DNA of 64,000 nt from Hysterangium stoloniferum (lineage: Eukaryota > Basidiomycota > Agaricomycetes > Hysterangiales > Hysterangiaceae): NCBI GenBank assembly GCA_015178975.1, contig WHVD01000024.1, positions 62,001 through 126,000 on the forward strand, read 5' to 3'. Of this stretch, positions 11,602 through 23,049 are shown one piece after another. Position 1 is the first letter of the stretch; every line of letters starts with the position of its first letter. Under the pieces are notes generated by a model, which worked only from the letters and a program-made list of their open reading frames with translations, did not search any database and was not told the origin of the DNA. The position numbers and the translations under genes were made by a program.

Positions 11602-13149
11602 TGTTAGGATACACACACAGGCCAGGTTTCCAGAGAAACCCACGGGATATCCGGTAGGACTTGGCTTCAGCTTATAGGCTGCGCCCTCGCTAGATCGTGT
11701 TGTCCAATTTCAAACGGATGGATGGGGATCCCGGGGAGTCCGGGCAGGGTTCATGGGTCGTAGGTTGTAAGTCGGAGGTTGTGGGTCGTGAGTCGAGATA
11801 GTTGAGAGGGATAGATGCGCCGGAGCCCACGGGCTCCGACTAGTGCGAGCGATGTGAATTAAGTAAGGTTTTAGAGTGGAAAATGTTATTAGATTACTGG
11901 GGGGAATCTAAGCTAATTTTCTGACTGGATTGTATGTACAACATCTGCCAGTTTATATAGACCATGGAATGCATGACATACCAAATCCAGTAATGATGAA
12001 ACGAAACTAACAAAACATGAAACGGGAATAGTAAACACCAAATTGGTGTTAGGAACGGAACGGAATGGAGCGGAGTCCAAATTGTGACAAAGCATAACCC
12101 ATAACGGGAAACGGAGCGGGAGCGGAGTCCTAAATCATGACAGGTCATTTGACTAAAATGGGAACGGGGCTTGATTAGAGCAGTGACGGGATTCTAAGTG
12201 GGGACTGGTGACTGGTGTGTGGGACGAAGACGGACATAGACAGAGTGTTAAGAACTGAAAACTGACTAAATGTCGGTGGCCGACAGGGACCGATCGGAAG
12301 GACTTGGCTTCAGCTTATGTGCTGCGCCCTCGCAATTTATCCATAGGGTGTCCTTAGATTTCGGGCGGGTGAAGACTAATCCTAAAGAGCTCCTCTCGGT
12401 GAGATACCGATCGGAACTGAAGGACAAGTCAAGCGTCAGGCCAAGGGGGTCGGGGCCGGGAGTGGGCGAGCGCACGCAAAGGCAGATGGGGGATTCTTAG
12501 TATGAGACTGTTACAGACGTATGAGGGTATTCTGAGTCAATATTCTGATTGCCTAGTAACTACAACTACAGCGGGTTCATATACAAGTAACAGGCGTCTA
12601 GAAAATACTAATGGGGAGAAGGGCGGAAAATGGTATTAACAATAAGCTTGACTAGGAACAGGAAGTTTATGATTAGTTCGGAGGCCGATGATAACCGAGA
12701 GCGGGATTACGATAAAAGGAAATAGTTCAAGGACTACAAATATAGATAGACATATGTGAAACATAAGATTGAACGGATCAACATAATAAAAGGGACGTAT
12801 CAAAAGTTTGACCAGACAATATGAGTTATTTTGACGTGGGCGTAAACGGAGTTTGATCTTCACGAAAACATACGTCAGCTTCGGGGCCAATGGTTTCCGA
12901 GATGGTGACTTGAAACATTGATAGGTGGCGATAACCTCGGGACCGATAGGGTTGCGACACGGTCGTAACACAGAGACGGAGTCTGAAGAAGTCCGGTGAC
13001 TGATATGTGTCATAATGAGGTCGAACGTAACAAGTCTTGACATAATGGAGTCCGGGCAGGAAATCCTATAAACAGACGATTGGTGCTTGTAGTGCATGGG
13101 GGCGTACGGGTTAGTGCCCAGAGTCCGGCGGGATTGTCCAGTCGTAACA
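11602..13149 (-). mobile_element. solo LTR, family A, with a second LTR nested inside
   Basis: Ends are TGTTAGGA...GTCGTAACA and both sides carry the 5-bp duplication ATATG (11597-11601 and 13150-13154). The outer LTR without its insert is about 820 bp and matches the copies at 14094, 20475 and 21711. It contains the shared promoter block (reverse of tctatataaactggcag) and the hairpin-like motif at 11663-11685. In this listing a minus-strand call means that motif and promoter read on the opposite strand to the copies at 14094 and 20475. Confidence 0.9.
12246..12970 (-). mobile_element. solo LTR, family B, nested in the family A LTR
   Basis: Ends are TGTTAAGAAC...GTCGTAACA. The 5-bp duplication CAGAG lies at 12241-12245 and 12971-12975. 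Its body differs from family A but shares the core block around the hairpin-like motif (12306-12328). No internal coding region remains. Confidence 0.88.
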
Positions 13150-13390
13150 ATATGCATAGAATGAACTATCTAAAGGTATCTATTTTTTAAAAGTATTAGT
13201 GTTTCAAACTACTAATTTTTTTCATTGTCTACTTGTGTCTGGAAAGATTCTTTAGTTTGTAATGTATGAGAGAGTTTAAAACTTTCAAAAAGTTTTAAAA
13301 ACCAAATTATGTTTGAATGACATTCCAGATGTTTAAATGACCTTTAGAGTATATTAGAATTTGGTATACTTAATAGTTTTCAGATATCCT

Positions 13391-14093
13391 CCTAAGTAAT
13401 TTCCGCAACCAAGTCAATTCTTTGGCTCCTTTGGTTAAGGCAATATTCAGCTTCGGTTGTAGATAATGCAACGGTTCACTGCTTCTTTGAGCTCCAAGTG
13501 ACACATCCTCCATTAATTAATACAACGTAACCGCCAATTGATAGCACATTGTCCCGATTTGCATAATCTGAATCAACATAGATTTCTATTTCGATTTGAT
13601 TGATTGATTTATAAGTAATGCCATCATCTTTGGTTCCCTTAAGGTACCTTAAGACATGTTTAATAGCCATCCAATGTTCATTTGAATAGAAATTTGTAAA
13701 CTGGCTTAAATGTTGAATGGCAAATGATATATCGGGCTGAGTTCCCAGTGCCGCGTACATGAGTGATCCAACTGCCTTTGCATAAGGTTCATTGATAACT
13801 AGTTCGCTTTTGGAATCTGGTACTGGCACGGTTAACTTTGTCAATTTATTAAGGGGTGTGTACTGGATTTGCGTCCTGCATTTGGAAATGGGATAGGATG
13901 ACGTCAATATATGCGCTTTGTGATATTTTGAGTGTTCCAATTTCGCGATCCCTTTGTATTTGTATTCCTAGTATTTTCTTCATGTCTCCTAAGTCGGTCA
14001 TAGTGAAATTATTATTTAATTCTTGTTTGATCCTTGCCATGCTGTCTTGTGTATTTGCAAATAATCCTAAGTCATCTACATAGGCTGCAATGA
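13391..14093 (-). pseudogene. copia reverse transcriptase (YVDD half) and start of RNase H
   Basis: From 14093 downward the minus strand reads IIAAYVDDLGLFANTQ, the RT catalytic YVDD box, followed by the thumb region, LMYAALGTQPDISFAIQHLS, and the RNase H opening YVDSDYANRDN and GGCVTWSSKKQ. A frameshift at about 13855-13940 and a stop after SSKKQ near 13475 break it; sense resumes as a TEAEY-like box and TWLRKLL before 13390. The RT is split from its upstream half by the solo LTR at 14094-14912. Confidence 0.85.
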
Positions 14094-14912
14094 TGTTACG
14101 ACCGGGCAAATCCCGCCGGACTCCGGGCACTAACTCGTACGCCCCCACACGCTACAAGCACCAATCGTCTGTTTATAGGATTTCCCGCCCGGACTCCGTT
14201 ACGTCAAGACTCATTACGTTCGACCTCATTAAGACACATATCAGTCACCGGACTTCCCCTGGACCCCGTCTCTGTCTATGTCCGTCTTCGTCCCACGCAT
14301 CAGTCACCGGACCCGCTTAGAATCCCGTCACCGCTCTAATTGAGCCCCGTTCCCGTTTTAGTCAAATGACCTGTCACGATTTAGGACTCCGCTCCCGCTC
14401 CGTTTCCCGTTATGGGTTATGCTTTGTCACGATTCGGACTCCGCTCCGTTCCGTCCCGTTCCTAACACCAATTTGGTGTTTACTATTCCCGTTCTATGTT
14501 TTGCTCGTTTCGTCTCATTATTACTGGATTCGGTATGTCATGCATTCCACGGTCTATATAAACTGGCAGATGTTGTACATACAATCCAGTCAGAAAATTA
14601 GCTTAGATTCCCCCCAGTAATCTAATACATTTTCCTCTCTAAAACCCTACTCTTATCAGACCGCTCGCACTAGTCGGAGCCCACGGGCTCCGGCGCATCT
14701 ATCTCTCTCGACTATCTCGATTCACAACTCTCGACTCACGACCTACGACTCATGACCCACGAACCCCCGCCCAGACTCCCCGGGATTCCCGTCCGCCTGT
14801 CTGAAATTGGACAACACGATCTAGCGAGGGCGCAGCCTATAAGCTGAAGCCAAGTCTTACCGGATATCCCACGGGTTTCTCCGGAAACCCGGCCTGAGTG
14901 TGTATCCTAACA
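14094..14912 (+). mobile_element. solo LTR, family A, in the copia RT
   Basis: The 819-bp LTR starts TGTTACGACC and ends GTATCCTAACA. The target duplication is AATGA (14089-14093 and 14913-14917). Removing it restores the RT frame across the YVDD approach, as expected for insertion into an existing gene. It carries a TATA-like ctatataaac near 14556 and the hairpin-like motif at 14829-14851. Confidence 0.92.
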
Positions 14913-15701
14913 AATGACCTCAATGTTTGGTCCATTGATTCTAATGAATATACATTCATCAGCAGCACTTTGGATGTAGCCTAAATCGAGTAATGTCTTC
15001 TTTAAGCAATGATGCCAAGTGCAGCCTGCCTGTTTTAGTCCATAGAGCGCCCTATATAATTTGCGTACTCTGTCGGTTCCATCATTAAACCTGTCCGGCT
15101 GTTTCATATAGATTTCCTCTTCCAGAATAGAGTTCAAATATGCGCCTTTGACGTCCATTAATCCTATTTCCCAATTTAGTGCTGTCCCCAAAGCAATTAG
15201 TGCTCTGAGTGATGCAAATTTGAGTACCGGTGAAGTTATGTCATAGTAGTCCATTCCAGGATGCTGTGTGAAACCTTGTGCGACTAAGCAACCTTTCACC
15301 TTTTCAAATTTCCCTTCTGGGCTTGTTTTGGTAGCATATACCCAATGGCATCCTATTGGCATCCTGCCGGGTGGTAAATCAATTAATTTCCAGGTACCAA
15401 TTTGTCGGTGCTGTTCTATTTCTGTTTCCATAGCAGCAATCCATATTGGTGAGTCATTTCGGGAAATTGCCTCTTTGTAATCTTTGGGAGGAGTCACAAT
15501 TTCTCGCATCACCATTACTTTATCTGTAAACCTTGATTTGGGCCAGGTATTTGGGTTATTAAATGTCTGGTAGTCTGGTAAGGTACTATTATTAATTCTT
15601 GAACTGTGCCGTACTTCTTGTGGCTGAATGTCCGGTTGTGATGTAACTTCTTCAATGTAGGCCTCTGTGGGTGCAATTGACGTATTTGGTGTGATGATCA
15701 T
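14913..15701 (-). pseudogene. copia reverse transcriptase, N-terminal half
   Basis: The frame reads as copia RT: IGTWKLIDLPPGRMPIGCHW, GCLVAQGFTQHPGMDYYD, then LNWEIGLMDVKGAYLNSILE (with the first catalytic Asp block) and ALYGLKQAGCTWHHCL, before being cut by the solo LTR at 14912. This is one of the least damaged parts of the element. Confidence 0.88.
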
Positions 15702-15710
15702 ACTACTGGG

Positions 15711-16545
15711 TCACTTGGCATTGAAACTCTCCCCCTCGGGCAGGACAGTAGTTATTTCTTTGCCTTCATTTTCTCCAGGTATTGGGTATAGTTTATTATC
15801 TGTGTTGTCAAATGTAATATTCCTAGAAAATTGAATATGCCTAGTTTTAGTATTGTAGTATTTCCAGGCTTTAGTATTTTCAGATATTCCTGTAAATATA
15901 TGCTCTTCCACTTTGGGATCCAATTTTGATCGCTGTTCGTCAGGTACCATTACCCAACATTTGGTCCTGAATTCTTCTAATCGTGACACATCTGGTTTCT
16001 TACTGAAAAATGCTTCATGGGGTGTTATGTCAGCTCCAAGAGCTCGGGTAGGTGATCAGTTCTTGATATAGCATGCATATGAAATGGCTTCTGGCCATAA
16101 GGTTTTCAGTAAATCTTTCACATATACGTATCATTGCCCTCGCATGTTCGACTATTGTGCGATTCAGCCGCTCGGCTATCCCATTTTGGGCAGGGGAATA
16201 AGGCACTGCAGTTTCTGTAATTATTCCTTCTTCTGCGCAAAAATCCTTGAATAATTTGCTAGTGTATTCTCCACCATTATCTGTCCTAATTCATTTCAAT
16301 TTCTTGTTTACTTGGTTTTCAACAAACGCCTTGTACGTTTTGAAGTGTTTCAGGGCCTGGTCCTTTGATGTGTCCATAAATAAAACACTGTGCCTTGTTT
16401 TAATATCCGTGAACGAGTAAAAATACTTCTCATGGTTTGGTCCTTCGGTTGCAGCTGGTCCCCATACATCGGATACGGTTAACTCGCCTATCTTGCTTAC
16501 AGAATCTTCTGCCCATTTTGGGAACAGCTCCACATGTGCCTTTCC
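15711..16545 (-). pseudogene. copia integrase core and tail
   Basis: The minus strand gives the DDE integrase: LTVSDVWGPAATEGPNHEKY with the first Asp, IRTDNGGEYTS at about 16280 with the second, and a PYSPAQNGIAERLNRT block near 16190 containing the Glu. The 15711-15989 frame is the C-terminal beta-rich tail. In-frame stops after NKKLK and after KACI, plus frameshifts at 16000-16290, disable it. Several stops fit C to T or G to A changes from a sense codon. Confidence 0.85.
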
Positions 16546-17520
16546 TTATATGCATGCTTTGCATTGTGTGGATTCTTGTGTCTCGTCCACCTGTAGCCCT
16601 GTAACTAGTTTGTTTTTCTTTAATAATTTGACCGCTCCAATACTGATATGACCAAGTATTCTGTGCCATTTGTCCCAAGTGTGCGTCTTAGCAATTGCGG
16701 CAAACTCACTTGGTTTGGCACTCATATTGATTTGTGCCTTCATTTGGTACATGTGCCCGACCTTTTGGCCTTCTCCAAATATAGTACCATTAGGTGACTT
16801 GAATTTGACACCTGATGATGTAAATAGAGCCTCATGTCCATTATCAGTTAAACGCCCAATACTTAGTAGATTGTTTGGTGCATCTGGGGCATGTTTAATG
16901 TCCCTTAGTTCAACAGAGTAGTATTTATTGTTGTTTTTGAACTGTAACTTGACAGTTCCTCGTCCCAAGGTCTTGAGGACTGATCCTGGGGCAACCCCTT
17001 CAATAGATGACATTTCGGCTATGTAATTAATAAAGTCTTGCCGGTTCCTAGCAATGTGGGTCGTTGCGGCAGAATCTGCAAGCCAATCTGCTGATGTAAT
17101 CTCTGCCGATTTGTTGGAGACAAATGCGAAATCTTTGCTGTTTTCATTGGTTTGGTTGGCCTGATCTTTGTCTTTTCTGGGCTTCCACCATTTCGGTGCT
17201 TGGCCCTCCTTTCCACCACCTTTTTCCCAGCAATCTGCTTGATAATGTCCCTTTCCTCCACAATTTCGGCATTTTCCCTTGACAGCGCCTGTATGGTGCT
17301 TCTTCTTGGTAGTTTTCGCTTCTTGTGCCTTAAGTGCAGTTGATTTCTCCGTAGTTAATTTCCACGATCTGGCTTCTTCCAGGATTCTGGAAATTAATGA
17401 ATCTGATGTAAGCATTTCAATTCCCGCATTTACAGTGGTGATGAATGTTGACCAAGAGTCTGGTAGGGAAGTAAGTAGAGTATTTGTAAAATCTTTATCT
17501 GAGATATATTCTCCCCCCAC
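16546..17520 (-). pseudogene. copia gag end, zinc knuckle, protease and pre-integrase region
   Basis: Order along the protein: a gag UBN2-like piece (LLTSLPDSWSTFITTVN), the CCHC knuckle CRNCGGKGHYQADC, the aspartic protease site LADSAATTHIARN (Asp-Ser-Ala-Ala, where family members usually have Asp-Ser-Gly-Ala), and the pre-integrase His/Cys motif (HRILGHISIGAVKLLKKNKL ... CKACI). The frame of 324 residues is uninterrupted. The N-terminal gag half and the 5' LTR are missing: the copy is cut at 17520, exactly where the inverted 87-bp repeat begins. Confidence 0.87.
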
Positions 17521-17600
17521 TGTAAGTACATATCACTCCTACAATCTTTACAAATTAATATGTATGTCTAACTCTCATCACTCCTTATTAAACCCACTGC
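17514..17600 (-). repeat. 87-bp repeat, right arm of the inverted pair
   Basis: Reverse complement matches 9501-9587 with one difference. It joins the truncated copia gag through a shared gtgggggga stretch. Confidence 0.85.
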
Positions 17601-20474
17601 TTATAGCCATTTTGTCCCCAACAAAATGGGAACTACATATGTATAACCAGAACTAGGGAACCAAACCCCTACATTCAAAAATGCTATCAAATGTCTATTA
17701 CAGGTCCTAAGAAAATCACATACTAGATCAACTATGATCATTTAGAACTAGGTCTCCCATACAAATTTCAAGAGATAATATTTTCCTATTTTACCTGAAG
17801 TGGGCTATTACTACATATTTTACAGGCATTAAACCAATCCCATTGAGATCATATGATAATAAGGTCTGTTAGGATCCTATCATTTCAGGCCCCACAACTT
17901 GTTTTTGCCCTTGTAACCTTCTGGCACCCTGCTATTGGTGTCCCCAACCATGGTGTCCCCAACACCTGTCCCTTTGTAGATTTCTGTTTTGGCCATCTCA
18001 TCCCATCTCCATCCTGATGCTCTCCTGTCACCTGTTTGATGTGTATGTTTATTTGCCACCTCACAACCTTTAGAATACTTGTGTTTCATCACATTTAGTC
18101 TCAATTTGTTCCTTGTTCCTTTTCCCACTTCCTTTGACCTGTTATGACTTCTCACTTCCTTGATCAGCCTTCCAATCATCCATCACATTTTGGTATGAAG
18201 ACCTTCTCATATAAGCTAAGTTTCCCCAGTTTGAATATTGACTTAGATTACCCCTCTTGTGTTTAAGCCTCTTTTGCTTACTCCTAATACTCCTGAAAAC
18301 ATTATCAGCCAGCCATGACTCTTACCCTCATGAACCTTAGCATTTTGGCCTTCTAGTTGATTCAGTTAAGTATCATCTTCAACCACAAAATCATACTACT
18401 TGCTCTTCTGAAATACTGGAGCACCCTAACAGTTTGTGCAAGGGTGCAACACATAAGTTGAAGCCAAACTCCACTTGTTTTGTAGAACCAGAACCTCCCA
18501 GTTAAGTATGAAATACCCATCAGCCCTCTAACATCACTTCTTCCCTTGTCTTTAGACTTTAGTCCCTTGTCTTTAGACTTTAGTCCCTTGTCTTTATACT
18601 TTAGACCTTAACAGGGTCCAGATGTACATACAATGCTGTATTTACTCATCCTAACATGACATTGATAGATTAAATCATTTTTGAAGTGTTTATATCCTTC
18701 AGAAAATGATAGATGAATATCAAGTTGAAGAGGTTCCAAGGCCTTCTGGTTGGTGGAAGAGACTACTTTGTTATTTTTTTGTTTGTTGTTTCTAACTGTC
18801 ACTAGCATTTGGCTGTAAATTTTAAATGTTACATAATTGTTACATATGGCACATTCATTTGCTTTTGTTTCCCCTGGACTTGTTCCTATTCCATCTTGAT
18901 CTGTATTCCTAGTATGATCTACTGTACATACCCTGTATCATTTCTTGTTCACCTGTTTCATCTTTTTATCTCACCTGATTTGTAATACAATAATCACTCA
19001 GTCTATATAGTCTAGGATTTGTTGTACTTGTGTACAATCTAATCAGAATATTGACTTAGTATCCACCTAGTATCCACCTATGTAATTACCTGCTTAATAT
19101 GTATGTACCTACTTGTTTGACTAAACTTGCACCAACTAGCATACATACATATTCTTGGAGCCCCTGAGTCTTCTGACTTTGGCTCATAGCATATTATCAG
19201 AGCTCTCAGGTCTCCTGTTATGACCCATTCCCAGATACTTCAATATCTGACATTATCTGACACATTCGACTTCCCACCTCAATATCTGATCCTGACTTCT
19301 GACTATGGAACATTTATAGTTCCTGTACTTCTGGATCTCATCCTTGTTCCACATTTAGTAACTTGTCCATTGACAAGTATTCACTCATTTGTTTATTGTA
19401 TCCCTGTTTCAGAATATTTTCCTTAGTTCCATCTTATTGTATTCCAGTTTCAGAATACTACTGATTCCACCTTATTGTGGTCTTAGTTTGTAGTACAATA
19501 ACAAGAGAACTTATATTAGTTTCCACAAATTTGTACTTTACCTTAGATCTGATATTGACTTAGTTTCTTATTCCTTCTTTCTGTCTTTATGCCCAATATT
19601 TGGAACTCTCTGAATATCCATACCCTTCTGGTGTAAACCCCATCTTTGAAATTGAGGACATCCCGAGCATTTGCATAGAGGTGCAGCACATAAGCTGAAG
19701 CCAACATCCTGAACCTATTCTGAGGTTTCTGGGTTCTCAGACATTTCCCAATAGTCCCAGAGTAAGTTCCCAACACAGCACTTAACATCTCCGCCTCTCC
19801 CAACTCTAACTTGTTCTGTATTCTTGGACTCCCTGGGTTCCCTGACCTATGTGCCTGAATGTAGGATCCAATAATCATGTGAGGGTGCAGCACATAAACT
19901 GAAGCCTGTTAGAGTATAATATCACAGCTGTATGATGTTCTATATTACTCCACTATATTTTTCTGATGATTGTAGTATTTTTCCCAGCACTGTAGGTGCA
20001 GTAGTTAGTGGATTACCTAAGAAGGCAACTATGTAAGTTCCTGGGAACCTGGGTGCTTAGAGAAGCTCCCAGTATGTCATCACACATGTGGGGTTGTGGG
20101 AAAGCAACCTTAGGACTGGCTTTCATCTCATCCCTTGCAGTGTTCTGGGTGATTTTCAGCTATATATTGAGCTGTTTCAACAATATAAAGCAAAAATGTA
20201 ACACTGAAAAGTATGTATATGAATGGAACCTTCACCTTTAGTGATAAAATTGTCTTCTTTTGAAATACTGACACAAATCAGACTTTCTTCAATAAAGTCA
20301 AATATCAAATCAAAGTATACTCTACTAACTCAAATACAGATGCCTCATTCAATGAAGTATTAATTTGTCCTGTTGATAAAGCATGAGGCAAATATAGGAC
20401 ACAGAAGCTCATGAATAACTATGTTGAATAGATCTCAAATAGAAGTCGAATTAGTAATACACTCATAAGGATAC
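17601..20474. repeat. LTR fragments of families related to A-C, no gene
   Basis: Block 18230-18560 matches the family C fragments. Blocks around 19000-19080 and 19560-19910 carry the shared LTR promoter layout (tctatatag, then acaatctaatcagaatattgac) and two hairpin-like motifs at 19680-19702 and 19884-19906. A 17-22 bp phrase (cccttgtctttagactttag) is repeated three times at 18542-18605. No coding region stands out. Confidence 0.55.
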
Positions 20475-21314
20475 TGTTACAACCGGACAAATCCCGCCGG
20501 ACTCCGGGCACTAACTCATACGCCCCCACGCGCTACAAGCACCAATCGTCTGTTTATAGGATTTCCCGCCCGGACTCCGTTACGTCAAGACTCATTACAT
20601 TCGACCTCATTAAGACACATATCAGTCACCGGACTTCCCCCGGATCCCGTCTCTGTCTATGTCCATCTTCGTCCCACGCATCAGTCACCGGTCCCCGCTT
20701 AGAATCCCGTTACCGCTCTAATCGAGCCCCGTTCCCATTTTAGTCAAATGACCTGTCACGATTTAGGACTCCGCTCCCGCTCCATTTCCCGTTATGGGTT
20801 ATGCTTTGTCACGATTCGGACTCCGCTCCGTTCCGTTCCGTTCCTAACACCAATTTGGTGTTTACTATTCCCGTTTCATGTTTTGTTAGTTTCGTTTCAT
20901 CATTACTGGATTTGGTATGTCATTCACTCCATGGTCTATATAAACTGGCAGATGTTGTACATACAATCCAGTCAGAAAATTAGCTTAGATTCCCCCCAGT
21001 AATCTAATAATATTTTCCGCTCTAAAAACCTTACTCGATTCACATTGCTCGCACTAGTCGGAGCCCACGGGCTCCGGCGCATCTATCTCTCTCAACCAGC
21101 TCAACTCACGACCCACGACCTCCGACTTACGACCCACGACCCGACTTACGACCTACGACCCACGAACCCCACCCAGACTCCCCGGGATCCCCGTCCATCC
21201 GTTTGAAATTGGACAACACAATCTAGCGAGGGCGCAGCCTATAAGCTGAAGCCAAGTCCTACCGGATATCCCGCGGGTTTCTCCAGAAACCCGGCCTGTG
21301 TGTGTATCCTAACA
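20475..21314 (+). mobile_element. solo LTR, family A, well preserved
   Basis: The 840-bp LTR starts TGTTACAACC and ends GTATCCTAACA, with target duplication GATAC at 20470-20474 and 21315-21319. CpG sites are mostly retained, unlike the next copy. TATA-like tctatataaac is near 20935 and the hairpin-like motif is at 21231-21253. It matches 14094-14912 in the same orientation. Confidence 0.93.
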
Positions 21315-21710
21315 GATACAGATTATGGTACAGGTTTTCTGACTGGCTTCCTTCATGCCTATTGTAGCCCTTTTATGCTATTTATCATTTACCTATGATG
21401 ATAATATGATATCAGGATGAAATCATCAATGATGTCAAACTGAGACAAGTTGAAGGTTAGTTAAATATTGAGTCAAATAATGTCAAATGATAGTCAAGTT
21501 GGAAATTGAGTCAGAAGTCAAAGGAATGTCAAAGGAATATCAAGTTGAATATTATTGGAATTTGAGCTTGTATGTTTGTGACAAATATGTACCATATACT
21601 CCAATATCCATGGCCATTCCCCTGATCCAACAGATTTCAGGACTCTAGTATGAGGAATCTAAAAAAAGCAACACCACCTTTCCCTGGTTCACTTTCTTTT
21701 GCTCTCTTAC

Positions 21711-22517
21711 TGTTAGGGTACGTACACGGCATGTTTCCAGAGAAACCTGCAGAATATCTGGTAGGACTTGGCTTCAGCTTATAGGCTGCACCCTCGCGAG
21801 ATCATGTTGTCCAATTTCAGACAGGTGGACGGGAATCCCGGGGAGTCCAGGTGGGGGTTGTGGGTTGAGGGGTCGTAGGTGAGAGGTTGTGGGTTGAGAG
21901 GTCATGAGTCGAGATAGGTAAGAGAGATAGATGTGCCAGAGCCTGTGGGCTCCAACTAGTGTGAGCGGTGTAATTCAAGTAGGAGTTTAGAGTGGAAAAT
22001 GTATTAGATTACTGGGGGGAATCTAAGCCGATTTTCTGACTGGATTGTATGTACAACATCTGCCAGTTTAAATAGACTGTGGAGTGAATGACATACCAAA
22101 TCCAGTAATGATGAAATGAATCTAGCAAAACATAAAACGGGAATAGTAAACACCAAATTTGGTGTTAGGAATGGGATGGAATGGAGTGGAGTCTGAATCG
22201 TGACAAATCATAAACCATAATGGGAAACAGAGCGGGAGCGGAGTCTGAATCGTGACAGGTCATTTGACTAAAATGGGAACAGGGCTCTGTTAGAGGGATG
22301 ACGGGTTTTCCGAGTGGGGTCTGGTGACTGATGCATAGACAGGGGCGGAGTCTGGTGGGTTTTCCAGTGACTGAAACACAACGTAACAAAGTTGAATGTA
22401 GACAAGTCTGACATATGGAGTCCGGTGGGAATTCCGGTAAACTGACAATGGGTGCGTATAGGGCATGGGTGTGTATAAGTTAGTGCCTGGAGTCTGGCGG
22501 GAATTCCGGTCGTAACA
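21711..22517 (-). mobile_element. solo LTR, family A, CpG-decayed
   Basis: Ends TGTTAGGGTAC...GTCGTAACA, target duplication CTTAC at 21706-21710 and 22518-22522. Compared with the copy at 20475 many CG sites read TG or CA (for example gagcctgtgggctcc where the other has gagcccgtgggctcc in reverse). The hairpin-like motif is at 21770-21792. Confidence 0.9.
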
Positions 22518-22862
22518 CTTACTTCCAGTATACAGTTAACTGGGTGGACTAAAAGCAACTTGTTCCATAGGCCACTATTTTATATATGGAATATATGTAC
22601 ATGTTGTGACTATTATAAGGCAGCAATATTGATGTACATTAAAAACTACTAAATAGCTCAAAACAATCTGAATGAAGTGTAATGTTAGGTATTGTTTTGC
22701 AGGTGCTTATATATTCTTCCTTTAAATTATCTTTTTCTTAGATTATGAAATACCAACCACTGTTCCATCTGGTATACACCTCTGAGTTCAGTGTGTATAT
22801 AATCTAATAGGAAACACACTTCAGGTTATATATTTAAGTACAGTGTAAGACCAGACCTACCC

Positions 22863-22937
22863 AAGGTCAGGTAGTGCAGTAATTAACACCCTTGCTATAT
22901 ATGTGAAAAGCTCTGGGTTTAATTCCCAGGCAATTCA
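22863..22937 (+). ncRNA. tRNA-like element, possibly the head of a SINE
   Basis: About 75 nt show tRNA layout: a D-arm-like tagtgcagtaattaacacc, an anticodon-arm-like cttgctatatatgtgaaaag, and a T-arm-like ctctgggtttaattcccag with a B-box resemblance (gggtttaattcc). The acceptor ends do not pair well and there is no clean 7-bp stem, so a functional tRNA is unlikely. A tRNA-derived SINE head or a tRNA pseudogene is more plausible; no A-rich tail or target duplication was found. Confidence 0.4.
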
Positions 22938-23049
22938 CTTTTCTACATTTTCTCACTTTTGGCATCCCAACATCAGTTTTCACAATCATGCTGGCTCTGA
23001 GAGCAGTACCCTGAAAACATACCAGCACTTGATTCAATTGAGTGCATGA

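Larger units (their letters stand above)
11187..13390. mobile_element. AT-rich insertion of unknown class in the copia RNase H, carrying nested LTRs
   Basis: Removing the LTR at 11602-13149 leaves about 650 bp of AT-rich, non-coding DNA between the two halves of the RNase H. It therefore entered the copia element before the LTR entered it. I see no terminal repeats or coding motif, so class is unknown (possibly a MITE or an eroded LTR). Confidence 0.45.
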
